Part shown: piece by piece, positions 26,052 through 34,205 of the stretch
How the letters are laid out: each line of letters starts with the position of its first letter
How positions within the stretch are numbered: position 1 is the first letter of the stretch
Origin: UBA2421 sp002343075
GTDB taxonomy: Bacteria; Planctomycetota; Phycisphaerae; Tepidisphaerales; Tepidisphaeraceae
Direction of reading: 5' to 3'
DNA: 64,000 nt
Assembly: GCA_937982565.1 (NCBI GenBank)
Contig: CALJLN010000042.1
Span: 50,220 to 114,219 of the forward strand
Translations under genes and position numbers: made by a program
The notes under the pieces: generated by a model
The model's input: the letters and a program-made list of their open reading frames with translations, nothing else
What the model was told of the DNA's origin: nothing
The model's database searches: none

Positions 26052-28192
26052 ATGCGCGTCCAAATCAGCGTCTTAGAGTAATGAAAGCGATCATCGCCGC
26101 CAGCGCGATGGCCACCGTCGCGTCGATCGCCTCGGCGGCAGACGGAACATGGGCCGGGACCGGCGACGGCCTCTGGCCTTCGGCGGGCAACTGGGTCGAC
26201 GGAAGCGTGCCAGGCAACACCAGCGGTGCCGCAGGAACTTCAACCGATACCGCAGTCTTCACCGGCGTCCCGGCGCTGCGGGTGGTTGGTGTGGATGCCA
26301 ATCGCAACATACGCTCGATCCTCTTCGAGAACATCGTTCCCGATGCCGGCGTGCAGATAAACCACACAATCGGCGATGCCGGCGTGAACGCAGGCAACCC
26401 GCTGTACCTCAGTGGCGGCGGATTCCTGCGCACCGCTGCGACCGTGATTGGATCGGGCACGACCAATATGGCCGTCGTCCACGCGCCGATGGTCTTGACC
26501 GGCACCAGTTTCACTTTCGACTGCCAATCGGGCAGCGTCACCGATTCGCTCCCCGGCATTCAGCTTTTCGGCAACATCACCGCCGGCGCGGGCGCGCCGA
26601 CCACCATTATATTTGACGGCGTCCACGGTGCCGCCGCCTCGTCTCGTTGTGAGATCGAAAGCTCCATCACCGATGGCCCCGGCGGGGCTATCGTCAGTGT
26701 CGTCAAGAACGGCCCGGGAACATGGGAAATGAACCAGGGCACCCTCGCCGCCAACACTTACTCGGGCGACACAATCATCAACGCCGGGATCCTGCGCGCT
26801 TCCGACGGAGCGGATGGGCTTGGCGGGTTCTCCCCCAACTCACATTACATTGTCAATAACACCGGCCTGCTGCGCAACAGCGTTGTCGGAACAACAGTCA
26901 ACAAGATCACGATCAATCCGGGTGGTGCAGTCAACGCTTCATCGGCAAGTGCGACGACGATGAATGTCGCCAGTACGAATGGCCCGTCGCTGCACCTGAA
27001 TTTCCCCGGCGGGGTCGGCGGTGGAACCGTCGTCATGGCACGCCTCCCGCTCACGCTCACAGGCACCGTGGCCGGCGAAGGCGGGGTGAAGCTCTCGGCC
27101 GATGCCGATACACCGGCAATTCGAATCGGGGCAAGCAACAGCAACTTCGATCTCGGCAGCGTCTCCCGAACTTTTGATGTTGCCAAGGGCAATCCCCTCA
27201 ACAGCTTCGATCTGCGCATGGACGGCTTTGTCATCGGTGGCGGAGCCAATGGCGGCGTCGTGAAGACAGGCTTGGGAACACTTCGCTTCGCCAATTCGGC
27301 TAACACCTTTGTCGGAACCGTTACCATCAACCAAGGCACCCTCGCTGGCGACGTAGATAACGTCTTCGGCAGCGGCAACCCACTCAACATCAACGGCGGC
27401 ACCCTTCATGTGTTTGGCACCGCTGGCACAAACGTGCAGACCTTTGGCCCCGTGGTTGCCACGAAGGGCGCGATTACCGGCGGATCAACAATCGCCAGCA
27501 CCGTTGCTGCGCCCAGCTTTACGCTGAACGTCGCCGCCGGCGATACATTTAGTGCAAGTGCCGTTCTCGCTGACAGCGGCGGCGCTGCCACCCTCATCAA
27601 GACTGGTGCCGGGGTCGCCACCCTCACCGCCAACAACTCCTACACCGGCGGGACTGTCATCAACGGCGGCGTGCTCTCAGTTAACACCAACGCGGAAGAT
27701 GTCATCCGAGACGGCGCCGGGGCCGACCTGCAGAAGGGCAAGCTCATTTTTGACTACACCGGCGGAACATCACCCGCCTTCGGAACCCAAGGCATCGTCA
27801 ACACGATTCTGGCTCCGGGGTTTGCGGGCAACTTTGCGACAGGAAACGTGCGCTCTTCGACCGCCATTTCCGGCGTGACCGGCCTCGGTTGGAACGACGA
27901 CGGGGTGGGCAACTTTACCGTCGCCCATGTTCGTTATGGCGATGCCAATCTCAGCGGCAGCGTCACGCTTGACGACTTCACAGCACTGGCTTCCAACTTC
28001 GGAAATGCCGGCGGGTGGGGCCAGGGTGACTTCAATTACTCTGGAACTGTCAACCTCGACGATTTTACCGCGCTAGCGGCCAATTTCGGCCTTTCGACGC
28101 CGCTTGCACGTTCAGCGGTGCCCGAACCGACCGCGATGGGCGCGATCGCGCTTTGCACGACGGCCCTTCTGCGACGCCGTCGGCACGCGTAA
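26048..28192 (+). CDS. Autotransporter-type beta-strand-repeat protein with dockerin-like and PEP-CTERM ends
   Basis: 714 residues. The signal peptide ends near residue 31 (IASAA). The body is made of autotransporter-associated beta-strand repeats, with GPGTWEMNQG and AGVATLTANNSYTGGT at about 217 and 518 marking two of them. Two dockerin-like repeats follow at about 630-685 (LDDFTALASNFG, LDDFTALAANFG), then VPEPTAMG and RRRRHA. There is no outer-membrane beta-barrel, so export should depend on the PEP-CTERM system rather than autotransport. The ATGA overlap with the lyase-like gene implies coupled translation, so the two products may act together on a polysaccharide. Function is otherwise unknown. 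Confidence 0.82.
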   Translation: MNARPNQRLRVMKAIIAASAMATVASIASAADGTWAGTGDGLWPSAGNWVDGSVPGNTSGAAGTSTDTAVFTGVPALRVVGVDANRNIRSILFENIVPDAGVQINHTIGDAGVNAGNPLYLSGGGFLRTAATVIGSGTTNMAVVHAPMVLTGTSFTFDCQSGSVTDSLPGIQLFGNITAGAGAPTTIIFDGVHGAAASSRCEIESSITDGPGGAIVSVVKNGPGTWEMNQGTLAANTYSGDTIINAGILRASDGADGLGGFSPNSHYIVNNTGLLRNSVVGTTVNKITINPGGAVNASSASATTMNVASTNGPSLHLNFPGGVGGGTVVMARLPLTLTGTVAGEGGVKLSADADTPAIRIGASNSNFDLGSVSRTFDVAKGNPLNSFDLRMDGFVIGGGANGGVVKTGLGTLRFANSANTFVGTVTINQGTLAGDVDNVFGSGNPLNINGGTLHVFGTAGTNVQTFGPVVATKGAITGGSTIASTVAAPSFTLNVAAGDTFSASAVLADSGGAATLIKTGAGVATLTANNSYTGGTVINGGVLSVNTNAEDVIRDGAGADLQKGKLIFDYTGGTSPAFGTQGIVNTILAPGFAGNFATGNVRSSTAISGVTGLGWNDDGVGNFTVAHVRYGDANLSGSVTLDDFTALASNFGNAGGWGQGDFNYSGTVNLDDFTALAANFGLSTPLARSAVPEPTAMGAIALCTTALLRRRRHA

Positions 28193-28321
28193 GAGTTTTA
28201 CCGACCCTCAGCCCGGCTCCGTCAGGTTCCGGGATTGACTCAACTGCACCGGGCCGTCGCTGTGGAAGGAGCGGCGGCTCGGTCTCATTTGGGACAACAG
28301 GATCGGATCCCGACAACGCGA

Positions 28322-30337
28322 TTAACATTCGCCCCGCTGCATATGAATCGCCACCAGCGTGACATCTGCCGGGGTGATCCCGCTGATGCGCAGTGCCTGC
28401 CCCAGCGATCGCGGGGTGAATGTGATCAGTTTTTGGCGTGCCTCATTTCGCAAACCGGCGACCTTTGCATAATCCAGATTTTGCGGGATGAGCTTGGCCT
28501 CCATCTTTGCAAATCGGCTGATTTCGGCGTCCTGCCGCTTGATATACCCGTCATATTTCGCGCGAACCTCGATCAGCCACGCCGTCTGATTGTCCAAGGC
28601 TTCAATCGAACTTGCGGATGCCGACGTGCCCGCCAGGTTTGCCTTCAAGCCTTGGATGTCGTTCCCCTCACGTCGCAGCCATTCGTAGCCCGAGGTGCCG
28701 GAAACCCGACACGCCTTCAACTCTGCCACTGCTCCGTCCAGCTTGAGACGGCGCGACTCGAATGCAGACCATCGTCCATCGTCGACCAAACCCAGCTCGC
28801 GGCCGAGCGGAGTTAATCGGCCATCCGCGTTGTCGCTGCGCAGCGCCAGCCGATGCTCAGCTCGGCTCGTGAACATGCGATAGGGTTCCGTCGGTGGCTT
28901 AGTGACCAGATCATCAATGAGCACGCCGATGTACGCCTGATCCCTTCCTAGGATAAAATCCGGTGCTGCAGCATCGGCCGCCCCAGATTCGGCCCAGAGC
29001 GCGCGACGCGCTGCGTTGATTCCGGCCATCAGCCCCTGCGCGCCGGCTTCTTCATAGCCGCTGGTGCCGTTGATTTGCCCGGCAAGATACAACCCACCGA
29101 TTCGCTTCGTCTCAAGCGTGGCGCGGATTTGGGTCGGCCAGACCATGTCATACTCCACCGCGTAGCCGTGTCGGAGGATCTTCGCCTTTTCCAGCCCATC
29201 GATCAGAGGAATAATCTGTTCCTGCACGTCGGCGGGGAGGCTGGTGCTGATGCCGTTGACGTAGATCTCCGGTGTGTCCAACCCTTCAGGCTCCAGGAAA
29301 ATCTGGTGCGAGAGCTTTTCTGCAAAGCGCACCACCTTATCCTCGATGCTCGGGCAATACCGCGGGCCGGTGGAGTTGATCTGCCCGGAATACATCGGCG
29401 CCCGGTGCAGATTCGCCCGGATGATCTCGTGGATCCGGGAATTGGTCGCGCCGAGCCAACATTGAATCTGCGGCAATGGCGGCGACCACCCATGCCCCCC
29501 GCCTACTGTTTCGGTGGCCGCGCGGTACTCATTCAGAAACGAGAAAGGGAGCGGTGGATCATCCCCGGCCTGGCTCTCGAAACGGGCGAAGTCGATCGTA
29601 TCGCGATGCAGCCGTGGGGGAGTGCCGGTCTTCAATCGACCAAGCTCGAGGCCGAGCCGCGCGAGGCAGCCCGATAGGCCCTTCGCAGCCGCTTCCCCCA
29701 CGCGCCCGCCTTCTGTTTTCCGCTCGCCGGTGTGCATTAGCGCGCGCAAGAATGTGCCGGTGGTGACGACGACCGATCGCGCGCGCAGCAGCGTTCCGTC
29801 GGCGAGCCGAATGCCGGTCACCGTGGCATGGGCATCCAGCCCATGTTGTTCTGCGCTAGCACAAAGACCGATTTGACTCGCAGAACTAGGGATCACGGGC
29901 TGGAAGCCCGTGCCACAATTCATCACAGGCTGAAAGCCAGTGCCACGATTGTGCGTTTCAATCTCCGCAACTTCTCCCTTGACGACAGTGAGGTTGCAAC
30001 ACGTCGACAGTAAACGCTGAACCTCTGCAGCGTACTTGTATTTGTCAGCCTGCGCGCGCGGTCCCCATACGGCCGGGCCTTTGCTGCGGTTGAGCATACG
30101 GAATTGGATGCCCGAATTGTCGATCGCGAGGCCCATCAGTCCGCCAAGCGCATCGATTTCGCGCACCATCTGCCCCTTGGCAAGCCCGCCGATCGCCGGA
30201 TTGCAGCTCATCGCGCCGATTTTTGTTGCGTCCAGCGTCACCAGTGCGGTCCGCGCACCAAGCCGGGAAGCAGCCCACGCCGCCTCGGCACCCGCATGCC
30301 CGCCGCCGATCACGATGACATCAAAATCCGTTCGCAC
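28322..30337 (-). CDS. mnmG: tRNA uridine-5-carboxymethylaminomethyl(34) synthesis enzyme, with an inserted palindrome-encoded segment
   Basis: About 671 residues; the family usually has about 620-640. FAD-binding VIVIGGGHAGAEA lies at about 8-20, MSCNPAIGGLAKGQMVREID at about 43-62, TGTPPRLHRDTIDF and GTSGYEEAGAQGLMAGINAA follow, and the C-terminal helical domain is complete. With MnmE it modifies the wobble uridine of several tRNAs. The excess length is due to a segment of about 42 residues (about 131-172) with two TGFQPV copies and AHAT at its end, encoded by palindromic DNA (29823-29946). The start is uncertain: a GTG at 30337 fits the family N-terminus; longer starts up to 30403 add atypical residues. 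Confidence 0.9.
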   Translation of the reverse strand: MRTDFDVIVIGGGHAGAEAAWAASRLGARTALVTLDATKIGAMSCNPAIGGLAKGQMVREIDALGGLMGLAIDNSGIQFRMLNRSKGPAVWGPRAQADKYKYAAEVQRLLSTCCNLTVVKGEVAEIETHNRGTGFQPVMNCGTGFQPVIPSSASQIGLCASAEQHGLDAHATVTGIRLADGTLLRARSVVVTTGTFLRALMHTGERKTEGGRVGEAAAKGLSGCLARLGLELGRLKTGTPPRLHRDTIDFARFESQAGDDPPLPFSFLNEYRAATETVGGGHGWSPPLPQIQCWLGATNSRIHEIIRANLHRAPMYSGQINSTGPRYCPSIEDKVVRFAEKLSHQIFLEPEGLDTPEIYVNGISTSLPADVQEQIIPLIDGLEKAKILRHGYAVEYDMVWPTQIRATLETKRIGGLYLAGQINGTSGYEEAGAQGLMAGINAARRALWAESGAADAAAPDFILGRDQAYIGVLIDDLVTKPPTEPYRMFTSRAEHRLALRSDNADGRLTPLGRELGLVDDGRWSAFESRRLKLDGAVAELKACRVSGTSGYEWLRREGNDIQGLKANLAGTSASASSIEALDNQTAWLIEVRAKYDGYIKRQDAEISRFAKMEAKLIPQNLDYAKVAGLRNEARQKLITFTPRSLGQALRISGITPADVTLVAIHMQRGEC
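29823..29946 (-). repeat. In-frame TGFQPV-type palindromic element inside mnmG
   Basis: Three 19-bp hairpins: CATGGGC/GCCCATG (29827-29845), CACGGGC/GCCCGTG (29894-29912) and an imperfect CACAGGC/GCCAGTG (29924-29942), each with a 5-nt loop. The whole unit is bounded by GTGGCA and TGCCAC. In the mnmG frame it encodes GTGFQPV twice and ends in HGLDAHAT. A shorter member lies in the crtI-like gene (34947-35012). The insertion keeps the reading frame open and sits between conserved strands, so the protein probably tolerates it. Confidence 0.85.
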
Positions 30338-30421
30338 GATACGCCAATGATAGAAGCCCCGGGGGCTGCATAAAAGCCCGAGCCCGTTCTGCGCGCCGAG
30401 CACCGGCGCGGTATCGCGGGA

Positions 30422-30649
30422 TCACCTCGGGTCGTCAAAACGATCGCTCGACGGGTCATTCCGACTATGCCGGATGCGCACGCTGGCCAGAAACGCTGCA
30501 AATGCCCCCACTGCTGCCGCTCCAAGCGCTACATTCTGCCAACCGGGCCTTCCCGGTCGGCGGTTTTGCAGCCCTTCAGAAAGTTCAAATCCACACGCCG
30601 CCGCCACGATCAGGAAGCTGAAAGTCAGTCGTGACAACCACTTACGCAT
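30422..30649 (-). CDS. Small hypothetical membrane protein
   Basis: 75 residues from the ATG at 30649, preceded by AAGGGTGA. Two hydrophobic segments are visible (about 8-24, LTFSFLIVAAACGF, and about 45-62, VALGAAAVGAFAAFLASV), separated by a basic, polar loop; the tail is Arg/Asp-rich. No family is recognised. It lies just upstream of mnmG on the same strand and may be co-transcribed. The longer frame up to 30727 would add a polar N-terminus without support. Confidence 0.5.
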   Translation of the reverse strand: MRKWLSRLTFSFLIVAAACGFELSEGLQNRRPGRPGWQNVALGAAAVGAFAAFLASVRIRHSRNDPSSDRFDDPR

Positions 30650-30803
30650 AGATTCACCCTTTTCGACCGATTCCAAAAAACGCTTGCAATTTTTCTGGGC
30701 TTGACGGTGCTCAGTCCATACCATCACTCATGTTCATTCGCTCCACCGGCACCGGCGAGCTTTCAAGCTGGCGAGTCCGAATGGCGATTATTGTAGTGAA
30801 GTA

Positions 30804-31418
30804 ATGCGACGCAGACTATCTTCCAACTTCCTCGCGATGGCCGTGGCAGGCATTGTCGCGCTCGGCGGGGCATCGGTCGCCGACGCGGGCACCCGAATTA
30901 ACTGGGCTGCCGTCAACGCGGCTTCTCGGCAGATCGACCTTGCCAAGGCCGAACTGCGCCGTGCCGCCATCGAAGCCCGGCGGCACATCGAAGCCTCGCC
31001 CGAGTTTGCCGATGCAATCGACGCCCTTCGCAGCGCACATGCCGATCATCAGCGAGCGGTCGCGAAGGTCGTCGCAGGAGTCGAGGCGTCGCGCGAATTC
31101 ATCGCGCTCGATATCAAACTTCAGGCCGCGGTCGCGAATGTCGAAAGTCTCCACGCCCGGCCCGGCATCACCGATGCCCAGATTTTCGCCGCGGCGACCG
31201 AGGTCATGGCCATTCGTGCTGAGCAGACCGAGGTTCGAACCGCAGCCCTCGCCCAGGATCCCGCCGTCGAAAGCGCTCGCTACGCATTGATCGACGCCAA
31301 TATGCGCCTGCGACTGCTGCGCGAGGAGGCGCAGGCGCGCGTCACCCAGAGCGCCCAGTGGCAGGCCGCCCGACGACAACTCGACGCCGCGCGCAGGCAA
31401 TATGCCTCGGCGGGTTGA
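30804..31418 (+). CDS. Secreted coiled-coil hypothetical protein
   Basis: 204 residues. The signal peptide covers about residues 1-28 (hydrophobic core and ASVADAG cleavage region). The mature part is almost entirely helical, rich in Ala, Arg, Glu and Gln with heptad spacing (IDLAKAELRRAAIEARR, then further similar helices), as in a periplasmic coiled coil. I recognise no family. The ATG at 30804 is at the 5' edge, with AGTGAAG before it. Divergent from the small membrane protein and mnmG; convergent with the TMTC-like gene. Confidence 0.65.
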   Translation: MRRRLSSNFLAMAVAGIVALGGASVADAGTRINWAAVNAASRQIDLAKAELRRAAIEARRHIEASPEFADAIDALRSAHADHQRAVAKVVAGVEASREFIALDIKLQAAVANVESLHARPGITDAQIFAAATEVMAIRAEQTEVRTAALAQDPAVESARYALIDANMRLRLLREEAQARVTQSAQWQAARRQLDAARRQYASAG

Positions 31419-31463
31419 TCTCAATTCGGCGGCCGCACGCATTGCACACCAACAAATTCTTGC

Positions 31464-33452
31464 CTACTCGTTCAGAGCGTTCAGGCGTTCGCGTGCCATC
31501 TGATTCGTCGGATCAATACGCAGCGCACGTTCAAAGCTCTGCACGGCACCGGCTCTTTGGCCAGCCAACTGCTGAGCGATGCCCAGGTTGACCAGCACAT
31601 CGACCCTGTCGGGCGACAACTGCAACGCCGCCTCAAGCTGATCGATCGCCAGCGGTGCCTGTCCTGCCTGCAGCAGCGCGACGCCTAGCTGCAGTCGGGC
31701 CGAGGTATCGCCGGGTGCCGCCTGCACCTGTTCATCAAACTGGAGAATGGCCTCGGGCAATCGGCCATTGCTCTGGAGAAATCGGCCATAGTAATGCAAC
31801 GCCGGGGGGTAGCGCGGATGAATGCCGATCGCTTCCTGATACAACTGCTCGGCCTTAACAGGATCATGCTCATGCAGCACCGCGATGCGCGCCAACCCGA
31901 CTATTGCATCGAGATTCACGCTCGACCAGGGTTTCTGCTCACTTAATGCGCGGACGCGCATAAACGCGTCGGTCGCTTCCGCCCATTCCTGCCGGGAGGC
32001 ATGCACCGCTCCCATGTTGTACCACGTATCGGCGACACCCGGCGCAAGCGACAGGGCCTGTTGATGAAACCGGATGGCGAGGGGCAGTTCGTTTCGTTCG
32101 GCGGCCAGTTTGCCGAGGTTTGTGTGCGCCACCCACGACCGCGGAGACTTGGCAAGCGTGTCTTCCCAAAGTGTTCTAGGGGATTCATAAGCAAACCCCT
32201 GTCGAAAAGTGAGCGCCCCCAGCACGGCCACCACGACCGCCTGCACCGCAATACACACCCCGAGCCGGTTTACCCGCCGCAACCACAGCCCAATGATCGC
32301 GCAGATGAGCGTAGTCAGAGCGATGCTTGCAAGATGTTGAAAATGATCCGCAACGAACGAATAGCGATGCGGAAAGACATTAAAAAACCCCAATGCCGGG
32401 AACAGCGTGCCCCCGAAGAGCAACGCAGCCGCAAGCGGGCCTCTGCCAATTCGATTTCGCAGCACAAAGAGAGCAACGATAACGACCGCCGCGGCCGCCG
32501 GGTAGAGCCATTGCAGCCAGTCGCGCGGGTCGATCGTCCACCGGTCGTACATGAACGCGACCGGGTGCGGCCAGACAAGCTTGCCGAAGTAAAACCACAC
32601 GGCCCGGCCGGCGATGAGTGTCCGCGCGGCGAGCTCGCCGTGCCACGTGGGCGAATAGTCCCATTCCGGCCCGATCGCCCCGACGTGATGCCGCTCCAAC
32701 CCCGCGGTCACCAGCCCCATGCCGATGCCCATGAGAAACATGGGCACCAAAGGCAACACATCTGCGCGATCAACCCTGCCCCGTTTCCACCAGATCAGCA
32801 CTAACACCGCAGCGGGGAGACTGGCGGTGACTGTCTTGCTCAGTAGTGCGGCGGCAAAGAGCGTGAGGGCAACCAGGTACCATTGTCGATTGATCGCGCC
32901 GCCTTTGTGGCGTTCACCCGTCGGTTCCAACGCCGGCTTCCAAAGCCCGATCGACCGGAAGTACGCAAGCATGGCCAGCAGATAAAACACCCCCGAAAGC
33001 GCATTCTTTCGTTCTGTGATCCACGCCACTGATTCCACATGCACCGGATGCAGCGCAAACACCAGCGCCGCGAGGTAGCTCCCGGGGACTTCCAGATTCC
33101 GCAACAGCCGCCAGAGCAAGAGTGCCGTCGCAATGTGCAGCGAGAGGTTGGTAACCTTGTACACAACTGGCCGGAGTCCGAAGAGCTGATACTCCACCCA
33201 GAAAGTCGTGTGCACCACTGGATACCACTGCGGCAAAGAATGGATGTCGGTCCACATCGCGCGTAGACCGTCGACCGAGCGTAACGTGGGGTTGTTCACC
33301 ACATAATCCGGATCGTCCCAGATAAACCCGCCGCGAAGTGAGGGCCAGTATGCGGTGACCGTGACGGCGGCGAGGACAAGTGTCAGCAGCGCAAAGCGTC
33401 CCCGGCTGTGCTTTGTTGCGGCGATTGAATCCCGGCGATTTTCCAAGCGCAT
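31464..33452 (-). CDS. TMTC-like GT-C membrane glycosyltransferase with C-terminal TPRs
   Basis: 662 residues. About ten membrane helices span residues 20-410. The first external loop contains FIWDDPDYVVNN (about residues 43-54), the acidic catalytic motif of GT-C glycosyltransferases; HPVHVESVAWITERKN follows at about 136. From about residue 425 to the end a series of tetratricopeptide repeats is seen (LGKLAAERNELPLAIRFHQQ and others). The layout matches the TMTC-type O-mannosyltransferase-like proteins, frequent in planctomycetes, which transfer a lipid-linked sugar to exported protein; substrate unproven. Divergent from the gene at 33507. Confidence 0.75.
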   Translation of the reverse strand: MRLENRRDSIAATKHSRGRFALLTLVLAAVTVTAYWPSLRGGFIWDDPDYVVNNPTLRSVDGLRAMWTDIHSLPQWYPVVHTTFWVEYQLFGLRPVVYKVTNLSLHIATALLLWRLLRNLEVPGSYLAALVFALHPVHVESVAWITERKNALSGVFYLLAMLAYFRSIGLWKPALEPTGERHKGGAINRQWYLVALTLFAAALLSKTVTASLPAAVLVLIWWKRGRVDRADVLPLVPMFLMGIGMGLVTAGLERHHVGAIGPEWDYSPTWHGELAARTLIAGRAVWFYFGKLVWPHPVAFMYDRWTIDPRDWLQWLYPAAAAVVIVALFVLRNRIGRGPLAAALLFGGTLFPALGFFNVFPHRYSFVADHFQHLASIALTTLICAIIGLWLRRVNRLGVCIAVQAVVVAVLGALTFRQGFAYESPRTLWEDTLAKSPRSWVAHTNLGKLAAERNELPLAIRFHQQALSLAPGVADTWYNMGAVHASRQEWAEATDAFMRVRALSEQKPWSSVNLDAIVGLARIAVLHEHDPVKAEQLYQEAIGIHPRYPPALHYYGRFLQSNGRLPEAILQFDEQVQAAPGDTSARLQLGVALLQAGQAPLAIDQLEAALQLSPDRVDVLVNLGIAQQLAGQRAGAVQSFERALRIDPTNQMARERLNALNE

Positions 33453-33506
33453 CGACGCAGGCTACTATCGGTGAGTTCATTCAATTGTTCAAACGCGAGG
33501 TGCCGC

Positions 33507-34178
33507 ATGAACCTGCTTGTGTCCGTCTTCATCCTGTCCCTGCTCGTTCAGCCCAGTACCCAGCCGGCGGCGGCAGACTCGCCGTCAGATGGGTCGGGGC
33601 GGGCGATTGCACAAACCATCGTTGAAGCCTCCGGCGGGAACGTGTGGCCGAAGGTGACGCGCATCCAATTCACGTTCAATGTCGAGTCAGAGGGGGTCCT
33701 GAAGATGAGTGCGAAGCACGATTGGAATGTGCGCACGGGCGTCGACACAGTGACGGTCGGTGGCAAGACCACCGCCACCAATGTCTACGAAACGACAGAC
33801 CGAAACGAAGATGAGTTGGTGGCTTTCAAGCGATGGACCAATGACAGCTATTGGCTGCTGATGCCCCTGAAGCTCCTCGATGGCGGGGTGAAATTTGGGC
33901 CGGTGATGATGACGCGAGACATGCCACCAAGTCGGGGAAGAATGACGATGAGTTTCGACGGCGTCGGCCTGACCCCCGGCGACAAATATGACCTTTCAAT
34001 CAATCTGAAAGAAAACCGAATTGACCATTGGACTTATCGCCCGAACGATGAAACCAGCAGCGGCTTCACATGGGAGAATTATCAGGACTTCAACGGACTG
34101 ATTCTCGCCACAGAACGCAAAAGCGACGACGGAAAGCGACGGATTTATTTTACAGATGTTCAAGTTGAGAGAGACTGA
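33507..34178 (+). CDS. Secreted hypothetical protein, possibly LolA/outer-membrane-lipoprotein-carrier-like fold
   Basis: 223 residues from the ATG at 33507 (GCGAGG just before). A signal peptide covers about residues 1-23 (LLVSVFILSLLVQP). The mature domain has alternating strands: IQFTFNVESEGVLKMSAKHDW, a variable region, WLLMPLKLLDGG, LSINLKENRIDHWTYRPND, and FTDVQVERD at the end. The pattern resembles LolA/DUF-type half-barrels seen in planctomycetes, but the match is only by eye. It lies 27 nt before the crtI-like gene and may be in the same transcript. Confidence 0.6.
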   Translation: MNLLVSVFILSLLVQPSTQPAAADSPSDGSGRAIAQTIVEASGGNVWPKVTRIQFTFNVESEGVLKMSAKHDWNVRTGVDTVTVGGKTTATNVYETTDRNEDELVAFKRWTNDSYWLLMPLKLLDGGVKFGPVMMTRDMPPSRGRMTMSFDGVGLTPGDKYDLSINLKENRIDHWTYRPNDETSSGFTWENYQDFNGLILATERKSDDGKRRIYFTDVQVERD

Positions 34179-34205
34179 GAAGCCCGAATCTGTGGTTGGA
34201 ACAGT

